Origin: Lycocorax pyrrhopterus obiensis
Lineage: Eukaryota; Chordata; Aves; Passeriformes; Paradisaeidae
Assembly (NCBI GenBank): GCA_014706295.1
Contig: JACSVZ010000006.1
Span: 25,416,629 to 25,480,628, forward strand
Direction: 5' to 3'
DNA: 64,000 nucleotides
This document shows, in pieces, positions 1 to 9,840 of this stretch. A program made the position numbers and the translations under genes. Each line of letters starts with the position of its first letter. Positions within the stretch are counted from its first letter, which is position 1. The notes under the pieces were generated by a model. That model had not been told where the DNA came from and did not search any database. It saw only the letters and a list, made by a program, of their open reading frames with translations.

Positions 1-958
1 AAAATAGTTACAATTTTGAGTAGACAAAATAGATGCTTGCAAGCTAGCAATGAGACAATAGCCCCTCTCATGAATGTAGAAATTGCTGTAAAGAACTCAT
101 AATTTGAAAAATGAAAAGGAACAGCAATCTTTGGGTTTTTTGAGGGACAAATTAACATTTTTATGGTAGTATATATCTTCTACATGGAATTCTCTCAAGA
201 CAATCAATACAAGTTTCTTAATACAGTAAAATTAAAGGGTAGTTTCTTTCTTTTCCATTAAAAGCAAACGAAATAAATGAAAAAAAGATGTTTTATTATC
301 TGCTTAAATGCACTCTCATTTTACCATAGCCTATCCAGACTCAATAATGCATAAGCAGTACCATGTTTGCAAAGACTGAATCATGGCTACTTGCTCACCA
401 ATATATCTGATCTGATAATTCTCTAAGGCAATCTCTACCTTTAAATTAAATAACTTAATGTTTGCTGTGTCAACAAAGATATGTCTGAGGAGTAGAAACT
501 TACATGGGCTTTCTTCAAGAAAATGCATTTTTTAAGTACATCTATAAATTATACAGTACTTCTTTTACCTTTTGGGGGGTTTTTTGTTGTTTTTTTTTTT
601 AATTTTTCATAAAATATTGGTAGCCATCATTAAAATAGCAATTCTTCCATTCAGGTTTCTATATTCTTCAGTCAAAAAGTGTCATATTGCCCAGAAATCA
701 AATGTGGTGGAAGTAACTGATCCTGCATCTTACCTGGACCCCATCAAACCTCACGGAAAAATTAAATTCTAAGTGTTGTAACTATAACATTCGATTTCCT
801 CAACTCTTTAGAGTAAATGCCAGCTTTAATTGTGTTACGCAAGATAAATCAAACTTGGATTTTAGGGTATACGCACCCCTGTGGCTGCTGTGGTTATGAT
901 AAACCCTGAAACGGAATACGTGGGTAGCAACATTCCCAGAAAGCAGTGTGGGCCCTGA
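1..958. other. Unique AT-rich DNA, no gene seen
   Basis: No repeat family or complete gene is recognisable. A T-rich run lies near 575-605. Two short plus-strand open stretches look somewhat coding-like: one ends at the TAA at 770-772 (last residues PIKPHGKIKF), and one of 30 codons runs from just after a TTTTAG at 860-865 to a TGA at 956-958 (contains INPETEYVGSN). About 95 AT-rich bases with stops separate them. I do not recognise either peptide, and neither has a complete pair of splice sites, so neither is called as an exon. Confidence 0.5.
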
Positions 959-1266
959 CTAAATCAGTTCTGGAAGCTGTGTGTCCCGTTTCCACAGCAC
1001 CATATCAGATCTAATATCCCTGTCCTTTGATGCAGCCCCATTGAACTCATACATGTTTCTGAGCATGTGCAGGTAAGTGTCCAGCTGTTCTGTATGGCCT
1101 TATCCTTGGAATCTCTACAGGTTGAAAAGTTCAACAGAACATCAGTTTTCTCCATGTAGACATCTTAAAATTCTTCTTTGGAAATGGAGAACAGTTTCTT
1201 CATTTCTCATATCACTGTCATGGTTCTTTTCAGCATCTGAATGTAATTCGGACTCACCCAAATGTC
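959..1266 (-). pseudogene. Decayed coding-like segment, unidentified
   Basis: Read on the minus strand, one frame gives a charged, protein-like sequence (NYIQMLKRTM, EMKKLFSISKEEF, VYMEKTDVLLNFS) interrupted by a TGA (complement of 1207-1209) and a TAA (complement of 1165-1167). Near 1095 the coding-like reading moves to another frame (LDTYLHMLRNMYEF, then SDMVLWKRDTQLPEL) and ends at a TAG (complement of 959-961). Two stops plus one frame change in otherwise coding-like sequence is the pattern of a dead retrocopy or an ancient lost gene. I do not recognise the protein, and it is not CR1 ORF2. The upper part of the second frame is also fairly open, so the frame assignment is uncertain. Chance openness in about 300 bases cannot be excluded. 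Confidence 0.3.
998..1072 (+). other. Candidate plus-strand exon with good splice sites
   Basis: A pyrimidine-containing acceptor (CCCGTTTCCACAG, ending at 997) and a near-perfect donor (CAG|GTAAGTGT, GT at 1073) enclose 75 bases. They are open in only one of the three plus frames, which includes SLSFDAAPLNSYMFL. No neighbouring exon was recognised, and the segment overlaps the minus-strand coding-like reading, so at most one of the two is real. It could be a non-coding RNA exon or chance. Confidence 0.2.
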
Positions 1267-3420
1267 AGTAACAACAGAGGGCACTGCACACATTTAAGGA
1301 CTTGTTATTGTGATATTCAGTTTAAGGAAGGAGTTTCTGTTCTTTTTAATATTGTATTTTGGGGGAGTTAGCTGTATAAAATAGCTTAACTTTGAAAGTT
1401 TAATTTACTACATAACTGTGCTGGATTATCCATATTTCATAAAAGCAGAGATATTGCAATGGCATTTGAAGAAAAAATCATGGTGGGTAGTAAGCAAGGG
1501 TATTTTATATTTTATATTGGCCTTCTCTGATGAGCATTAAGAAGTCTCACAGACTTCAAAAATTAAATTTGATGAGATTACAGAACAGCATTGCAAATTA
1601 TTATGCCCTAGTTGTCTGATATATGAAACAAACAAAAGTTTCAGTTCCTTTTGAAAAAATTGTTTTAATTTCTTCTTTCCAGAATATAAAGTCCTTTTTG
1701 ACAGGCATTTTTAAAATTTCAGCTCTCCTCAGAGATAGTGGTTTTTTTGCATTGATATATGCTGTGCTTGTCTTGTGACTTAAAAGGAGATATATGTTTG
1801 GTAGGTAGATCTGAGATGCAAGAATAAAAGATGACATTTCAAAAACCCACTTGTTTTAAAGGTTGATCATTATTAAGTAAACATAAAACTATTAATTAAC
1901 ACAGTCATACTTCCCTGAAATGCAAATTATCACTAAACATTAACACAAACTGAATTTGATGGAAACTGAATTATTTTAAGATGATCAAACTTTATATCAA
2001 AGATACATTTCTAAATAGTTCATTGAGATTGTAAGAGAAGGTCAAAAGCTGTCTATTTAAGCGGTTCATTATCAGAGTCAAAAAGATGAGTAAGTTGATC
2101 TTAAATGTAGCTTTGAAGACACAGTCAGATTTCAAGCCACAATAAGATTAGGGAGTATATGTTTTCTCTGTAAAATCCCTGTAAGATTTGCTATAATAAA
2201 TAATTAGCAAGACAAAAACAAATATATAAAATAGCTTTTTACATATTACATAATCTGCTCATGTGCATTTATTTTTCAGTTTAGTTGTATAAATTATCTA
2301 AACATAGTGTTCTCCAGTGGACTCAGGTCACATATATTTTACACGTACAGGGCATATATACAATAATTGGAAGAAAAACATGTTTGAGGTAATTGCCTAA
2401 TAGTATAGGAGCTTGAATTTCTTGCTTAAATAGGTCAGATCTGGGCAGCTCTGCTTTGCTTTACAGTAATGTTCCAGTGTTAGTAGCTTCTGGTATAGAA
2501 AGAAATACACAAGATGGGAATAGATTTAAGTACTCTCAGGTTAGTTCTTTCAACATGTAAATACCAAGAAGCTCAAACACAGTAAAAAATAACCTGCCTG
2601 AAGCATGACGCCTCTGCCTTATATTAGGTTGCTATTTCCAGTGGCAACGGCTATGCTGAGGCAAAGTCAGTACAACAGCTGCTCTGGTGAGGCCCTGGCT
2701 ACACTACTTGCAGAAACTTGCAAAATTCCCATCAAGTGCAGAGGTTTTTAATAATCCCTAAGACATTATGATCACACATAATCTTTCTGAGAGAACTGTC
2801 CTTTGGGCTATGATTTTGTCATGAGTAAAGAATCAATGTTGTTGCAGTCAGATGGATGGCATAATGATCTGCACTAAGAGTTGCTATCAGATGTACAGAT
2901 AGGCTTTTCCATGCAAGATACTCTTTGATCTCACATCCAAGAAAAACAAAATGATTCCTAGTTCAGCTACGACATTTTAAAGCTCTCGGCAAAACTAATC
3001 ATTACAATAGAGGTTTTTCTGTGCAAAGAATAAGGAGAAGGAAACATACAGAACATATTATTATTTTTATCTAACAGGCACCAGTTACATTTAAGTACTT
3101 AAAACATCATCAAGACTTATATGTATGTCCACAGCTAATGAAGGTTAACCTCTCAGCTTTCATTATGCATATTAATTTCCTCCTGAAGAAATCATCAGCT
3201 TTGGTATTTATCACTTACATGGCTGCTGCTGACCAGTGAAATCATACTGCATCCACACTGCATTCTTTGAAAGCATTTTCTTCAACTAGCTGGCACCAGG
3301 AATGGTTTAGAAGAATCCATAACAGAGGTATCAATGGCTGCATGTAGAGCAACACATGCCAGAAAGGATCAAATAGTTCCCATTAAAAAGGCAGATGGCT
3401 TTAAAAAGGAAAGAAAAGAT
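1267..3420. other. Unique AT-rich DNA, no gene seen
   Basis: No repeat family, RNA gene or credible coding region is recognisable on either strand. A locally less AT-rich patch lies near 2590-2740. Open frames are short and of random-looking composition. Confidence 0.6.
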
Positions 3421-3896
3421 GTGGAGCTGTTGGAGTGATGCAGAGAAGGGCCGTGAAGATGCTCTGTGGTTCAGAGCACCCCTCCTATGAGGATGGGCTG
3501 AGGGAGTTGGGGCTGTTCAGCCTGGGAAAGAGAAGGCTTCTGCGAGACCTTAGATCAGCTTTTCAGTAGCTAAACAGGGCCTATAAAAAAACAGGAGAGA
3601 GACTTTTTGGCAGAACCTGTTGTGATACGACAAGGGGTAATGGTTTTTAACTAAAGGGGTTTGATTTAGGAAAGATATACGAAAGAAATTGTTTTACAGT
3701 GAGGGCAGTGAGACACTGGACCAGGCTGCCCAGAGAGGTGGTGGAACGCTTTCCCTCCCTGGAAGTGCTCAAGGTCAGGTTGAACAGTGCTCTGAGACAC
3801 TGGATCTAGTTGAAGATATTCCTGCTCGTTGTAGGGAGATTGGAGTAGGTGACCTTTAAACATCCCTTCCAATCAAAACTGTTCTATGATTCTACA
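3421..3896 (+). mobile_element. CR1 LINE, 5'-truncated 3' end
   Basis: This is the 3' part of a CR1 non-LTR retrotransposon in forward orientation. It begins in the segment that would encode the C-terminal part of ORF2 (GTGGAGCTGTTGGAG, then GGGCTGAGGGAGTTGGGG and GTTCAGCCTGGGAAAGAGAAG). It runs through the 3' non-coding block (CCCAGAGAGGTGGTGG, TGGAAGTGCTCAAGG) to the family end CATCCCTTCCAATC and TTCTATGATTCTAC. Extreme 5' truncation is normal for CR1, which is copied from its 3' end by target-primed reverse transcription. Several stops and small deletions rule out any product. Confidence 0.95.
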
Positions 3897-5900
3897 ATTT
3901 TTCAGCTTGTATTTACTAAATGTCAAAATTAATTAAAGAAATACTGACACCACTCCATCCCCCAGTGTAAGAGAAATTTTGTTTTAAAAATATGAAAGGG
4001 CTACTGTTGAAAGCAAATCTGTCAGGCGCTTCAGACACACTAGTCACAAAAGACCCCCACATTTTCTAGAATTAAAAATAAAAATCCAGAAAGATACTGC
4101 TGAGAGATGAATTTGCAAAATATGCCATTTATCCTGGAAAAGTTGTCACTTGTGACACATTAGTAACATACAGCGACTGTTGTGTGTTATGAGAATGGTC
4201 CCCTAATTAGTTTTGTCATTAAAATTCATTTAAAACCATTTTGGTTTTGGTATTTCTTAATTATTCCAATGACACATTCAGATGCCTCCAGATGGCTTGG
4301 AGCAGGATAAATAGCACTGAAAAACTTCCCTAATAGCATCCTACTCTGATTGTTAATATCATTCATGCAATATCCAGTTTCTCTGTATTAATTTCAACAT
4401 AATTAAGTAACAAAAGGCAAGAAATTCCTTTGGTGATGTTTTGGGTTTGGAAGAAGTATCTTCAACTGCAAAGATGTGCAGTCTGAAAAATCAGCAATAT
4501 CAGTCTGAATAGAGATCAAAATTTCTACTGGGAAATTTGGAAAGAGGCTTCCAATACATGCAGATGGCTTGATTACTTATTTCTGTATTCACATTGAAAA
4601 TTTTAAAGTGACATGATACTATTTTTCTTTCAAAAAAAGTTTTCAACGAACTTAATAACAATCATACTGAAATGTTGAACTGGATCCTATCAGGCCCCTT
4701 AGTTTCTCAGCACTTTTCTTAAGAAAGCTGCATCTTCATTTCAATAAAATGAAAAACACAGATGAAAAATGTCAAGATCACACAGCTGAGACACTGTATG
4801 TATCCATAAGGGAAAAACCACTACTATTTTTATGAAATTGTAATCAAGTGTGTCATCAGTCTCCTATCGGAAGAGTATTCCCTACTTATTTTTTTAAATC
4901 TAGAAGTATTTTGGATTAACTATGACAGTATTTTAAAAACTCATATATGATTGGGAATCTATCAAAAATCTAAGCCTTTGTTAGGCAGACAGACTGATTT
5001 GGTCACCACTTTTGATATGCACCCAGGTACTCTGACCAAGGTAATCAACATAAGGTAGATTTAAACTGGTACATGCACTGCTAACCAAACTGCCTTTCTC
5101 TCAAATCCTTTCACGTCTATCATTGTGATATCTATCCCACATCTATCATGTGGGATATCTATTCACATCTATCCCAGCACTGTCTGTGAGACAGGAAGTT
5201 TCTCAGAGTACTGAGAAATGCACTGATTTACTCATTCTTGAAAACAGATAGAAGAGAGGTAGAGCTACAATTTTCTTATTGTTTCCCAGGTGCTTCAAGA
5301 AATGAGTCATCTATATGAGGACCTGATTCTATGTCTTCCTCAAAGAAAGTAAACAGTAACCTCAAGTATCACTGTATTTGAAAGCTTTCTGGCTGAACAA
5401 TTTCAATAGACCAGTATCATTTGTTGCATGAGCACAGAAGAGGACTTATGAAGAGGACTATGATTCTACTATTCTATGACTTCTGCTCTAAGCATCTCAT
5501 ATAATGATGAGTTTGGGAGGACTTTCTAAGAAATTACAGCTTGAAGAAAAAGAGGCAATATAAGGAAACACACACAAAAGAAAGCAACAGGCTGATATGT
5601 TTTCTGATCTCATTTCCAACCTACCGCTTCGTAATTAAGACTTGTCCTGTGCATTATCTAATTTTCTTTGCAACTCAACAACCCAATATTTAACTCGGCA
5701 CTTTCCAGGAGCTCCAACACCTCATTCTAGGTAAAGTCCCTTTTATTGACAATGTCAATACACACCCAATCTTCAGTTTCTCAGACATGGTTCATCTGAA
5801 ATCCTCGAGCAACCTCCTTTTGAGTTTGAGCAAGCACCTAATATCTTGTGAGAACATAGTTCTGATGCATTTTCCAACTGTTTTTCATGTCTCCTCAATA
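3897..5900. other. Unique AT-rich DNA, no gene seen
   Basis: Nothing here matches a family I recognise apart from the small hairpin at 5133-5157. A TATGATTCTACTATTCTATGAC stretch near 5459-5480 resembles a CR1 tail, but nothing upstream of it supports a CR1 copy. Confidence 0.55.
5133..5157. repeat. Perfect 9-bp inverted repeat in an ATCTATC-rich patch
   Basis: TATCCCACA at 5133-5141 and its exact reverse complement TGTGGGATA at 5149-5157 flank a 7-base loop. The hairpin sits in a 65-base patch (5111-5176) where TCTATC-like words recur about five times, so it may be a degraded short tandem repeat. No U-run follows it, and no function is inferred. Confidence 0.6.
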
Positions 5901-7172
5901 TAGAATCACGTAATTATTTAGGTTGGGAAACACCTCTAAGAGTCCAACTTTTGATTGATCACCACCTTGTCAATTAGACCATAGCACCAAGTGCCACATA
6001 CAGTCATTTCTTGAACACGTCCAGGGATGGTGACTCCACCTCCTCCCTGGGCAGCCCATTTCAGTGCCTAACAATCCTTTCCATGAAGAAACTCTTCCTG
6101 ATGTCCAACGTGAACCTCTCATCCTGTTGTTGGATGTCTGGGAGAAGAGGCCAATTCCCACCTGTCTACAGCCTCCTTCCAGGCAGTTGTAGAGAGTGGT
6201 AAGTTCTCCCCTGAGCCTCCTTTTCTCCAGACTAAACACCCCCAGCTCCCTCAGACACGCCTCACAGGACTTGTGCTCCCCACCCTTCACCAGCTCCACT
6301 GCCATTCTTTGGACTTGCTGTAGCACCTCAATGTCCTTCTTGTAGTGAGGGGCCCAGAACCGGACACAGGATTTTCAGTGTGACCTCCCCAGGGCTGAGT
6401 ACAGGGAAAGAATCACTTTTCTTATCCTGCTGGCCACACTATTGCTGATACAGGCCAGGATGCCATTGGCCTTCTTGGCCACCTGGGCACAGCTGGCTCA
6501 TGTTCAGCTGCTGTTGACCAGCACTGCCAGGTCCCTTTCCATGGGGCAGCTTTCCAGCCACTCTTCCCCTGCCTGTAGCACTGCAGGGGGTTGTTGTGAC
6601 CTAAGTGCTGATCCCAGCACTTGGCCTTGTTGAACCTCACACCGCTGGTCTTGGCCCATTGATCCAGCCTGTCCAGATCCCTCTGCAGGGCCTTCCTCCC
6701 CTCCAGCAGACCAGCACTTCCACCCAACTTAGTGTCATCCACAAATTTACAGAGGGCACACTTGATCCCTGCATCCAGGTCATCAGTAAAGATATAAAAA
6801 AGGACTGACCCCCAATACTGACCCCTGGGAAACACCACTAATGACTGCCTGGCAGCTGGATGTGATACCCTTCACCACCCCTCTCTGGGCCCAGCCATCC
6901 AGCCAGTTTTTAACCCAGCAAAAAGTGCACTTGTCCAAGCTATGAGCTGCCAACTCTTCCAAGAGAATGCTGTGGGAGACAGTGTCAAAGATTTTGCTGA
7001 AGTCCAGGCAGAAACATCCACAGCCTTTCTCATTCACCAGGTTGGTCACCTGGTCATAGAAGGAGATCAGGTTGGTCAGGCAGGACCTTCTTAAACCTGT
7101 GCTGGCCAGGCCTGATCCCCTGGTTGTTCTTTATGTGCCTTGTTATCACACTCAAGATGATCTGTTCCATAA
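5901..7172 (-). mobile_element. CR1 LINE with broken reverse transcriptase
   Basis: A minus-strand CR1 copy of about 1.27 kb, 5'-truncated within ORF2 and retaining its 3' end at the 5901 side. Reading from 7172 downwards, the RT domain starts at MEQIILSVITRHIKNNQG. It continues through a DFSKIFDTVSHSILLEEL block, [10 protein letters not shown] and the palm motif FVDDTKLGG; the family norm is FADD, and both metal-binding aspartates remain. It ends in the C-terminal block [18 protein letters not shown]. Frameshifts split the domain over at least four frames, and the first half of ORF2, including the endonuclease, is missing. The element is dead but is the best preserved RT in the window. Confidence 0.95.
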
Positions 7173-7552
7173 AAATACATACTTTCAAATCTGAGTTCAA
7201 ATGCACCTTAAAAATTGGGTCATTGAAGAATTTGCCCAAGTGTTGCATGTGGTGGCACAAAACTCAGGGACTGTATCTAAGGAATCTGGTTTTCATGAGT
7301 CTTGTATATATATAACATTCAGCATAAAAGGGATCCCTCAGATGCCTGAGCAGGATCACAGCTTGTGACAAAGGATGGAGAAAGACTTTAACTGAATTTT
7401 AGGGAAGTAAAAGAAGGAGAGGAAAAACAGAAAAGTAGACACATGCGCATTTTTATTGCAGACCTCCTATTAAAGTTCAATATAGATTTATATTGTCCCT
7501 GTAAAAATCTCATATTCTACAGTGTAGTGAGTTAAAAAGTTAAGACTACTGA

Positions 7553-7567
7553 ACACACACACACACA
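7553..7567. repeat. Short (AC)n microsatellite
   Basis: Seven AC dinucleotides in a row followed by AAGA. This is short enough to be ordinary background. Confidence 0.7.
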
Positions 7568-9683
7568 AGAATGAGATATTACCTGCAATAAAATTTTTTT
7601 GATTATGAAAAGAGGTTAAAAGTGTAAAGTTATAAGCAGATGTGGTTTAAGCATACTGAAAGAAAAGGTAATAATTATAAAAAAGCTAATTTACATTAAT
7701 AGAAATAGAAATAAGGGAATTTTGAAATACTGAGTAAAGTAAGTTTAGTGAAAAATGTCGAAGTCTGGTAGATATTGTAATGAAAGTAGTATATCAGCTC
7801 TGAATCTAGTATGTTATAAAGATGATATTGTTGATCTTGGGAGAGTTATTCTAAACTGTACAAACATTTCATGTTCTGGATGATATTTAGCTGTTTAGGG
7901 CACAGACCCATTTTTGACATTTCTTCCAAGAATTTAATAAATAAAATAAAAATACAATTCAAGCCTTCTGAAAAAAATAGGAGAATGGAGATAGAAATGG
8001 CAGGTCTCAGTAATTTTAATGACCAGATGAAATAAAACTCCCGATGTGGAACAAGAAGCATATCAAATAGATAAAAAAACTTTTGTCTTTCTTATGAAAT
8101 GCAGTTTGTTTACAGCCTATGGGGCCACAGCTACATTTTCAGAGTTTCACAATAATATTAAAATCTGTCTCAGCTAAAAAGAAAAAAGAGAGAGGAAATT
8201 AATCGGTGGTGGGAAGCACAGAACATAGTGAACATACAGTTGACACCCATCTGCTTGACTGCATATTTGAGGTCATCCTGACCAACTCTAAACACAAAGC
8301 AAAACTATGCTATGCTCTTCTCTGATGGGTCAGGAAGCCCCAGACGAATCCACAGGCAAAGAGTTTTCTATATTCTCTGCTTCAAAACATTCAGAAATTC
8401 ATCTGAGACCTACAAGATACAGAGACAGGTATTAAGTCAAAGAGTGAATCAATGGTGGAACATATTCCTTTAAGAAGTTTTAGGTAGTGGCTTTTCACAG
8501 AAAGTCGTAGAATAAAATGACTGGACATTGCAAACTGTGTTTATTACTTGACATTCAGGCTTCAGGATGTGATGACTTTCCTACTATGCAAAGAATGGAT
8601 CTTATTAAAAAATCTAAGCTCTGATACACAACTACTTATTCAAGTATCTAAACTGATTTTTTTTTTTTAAATAGACCATTTTTTTTTCAGCAAGAACTAC
8701 TGAGACACAAGTTTCCTCAGGATTAACGGCAAATTAATCAGATGCAGCACCTGAATTCTGGAGCATTTTATATCTTACAAGTTATTGATGTCCTCAAAGC
8801 AATGCTGACAAAGTTACTCCATTCAAGCATAATATAACATCTTGCCATTCTTTCTCCAGCCACCAAGAATCATAACAAACAGCAGATTTTCTGGAACAAC
8901 AGAAGATAAAAAATGGCCCCTCATCTGTCTGAAACAAAACATTACACCTGGAAAAGAAGGACAATTGGGTAACAGGTATTTGAACTAAACATGTGGCCAA
9001 CCATTCAACCTTTTCAAAACGGAGCATCTTTTCTCACAAAGCCGCTATCAGCCTCTTGACTTCTAAGTATATCAAGTCTACTGCAAAGCAGAAGAGCTAG
9101 ACCCAGATGAAAAGCCTAGAAATTCGTAAAGAGGATAGATTCCGATTTTTCAGGGGGGAAAAAAAGGTATGAAATCCATAGAAAATTATTTGGGCTTTTT
9201 TTGCAGGTAGTTGTTTTGAAAACCAAAAATGTTACCTGAATCTGATTTTTTTTTTTTTTTGTGAGATGTAATGGCTCAGTACTAATTTATGAGAATTAAT
9301 GAGGCCCAGTTAACCAGCTAAACCATGCCACAGCTTCTAACATGCTCAGTATAAACAATAATTATAAGAAAGGGCACCTAATTAATCAAAGATACTTCTG
9401 ACAGTCAGTTGCTAATGTAGTTATGCAGGCCAAGGTTTGTTAACTGGTCTGTCTCCCAAAAACTTATTATGCCAGGAAAGGAAATCAAAGAGAACAGATA
9501 CCTTTATATTTTTATGCTTTATTTTCCTTTTGTCTGTTAAACTTGTAAATAGTGCAGACTTCAAGAGCTCTCCTTAAGCAGAGTTGGTGGGGAGATGATC
9601 ATAAACAAAACAACGCTAAGCTCAGGGTTATTTTTAAGGCAGCTTTTGGAAACCACTACCTTGCGTTTGCTGCTCTGACTTGT

Positions 9684-9840
9684 GTTTCCATGGAAGCAGG
9701 ACTAGCCACGGACACAGTCACTAGCAGATGAGGCAATTTCAACTGCCAGTTTCTGGTTCTCAGCTCTGTTTCCATGACAACCAGTGCTGGCGCCCTGAAA
9801 AGGAGGTGCAGTATTTAAAACACTACAGTGCTCTTAATAA
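9684..9840. promoter_or_regulatory. Promoter-like patch with two X-box-like (RFX) motifs
   Basis: GTTTCCATGGAAGC at 9684-9697 and GTTTCCATGACAAC at 9768-9781 both resemble the palindromic RFX X-box (GTTGCCATGGCAAC) and lie 84 bases apart. About 30 bases further on, a TATTTAAA box is followed by AATAAA-containing sequence within another 30 bases. Local GC content is higher than in the flanks. RFX factors drive ciliary and MHC class II genes, but no such gene is visible here. The layout would also fit the U3-R part of an unrecognised LTR. The evidence is motif similarity only. Confidence 0.2.

Noticed and set aside
688..958. Two short plus-strand coding-like patches (PIKPHGKIKF and INPETEYVGSN)
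   Set aside because: They are separated by stop-rich sequence too short for a normal intron, lack a full splice-site pair, and match nothing I recognise.
5455..5485. TATGATTCTACTATTCTATGAC, resembling a CR1 tail
   Set aside because: No CR1 body upstream in either orientation; similar words can arise by chance in AT-rich DNA.
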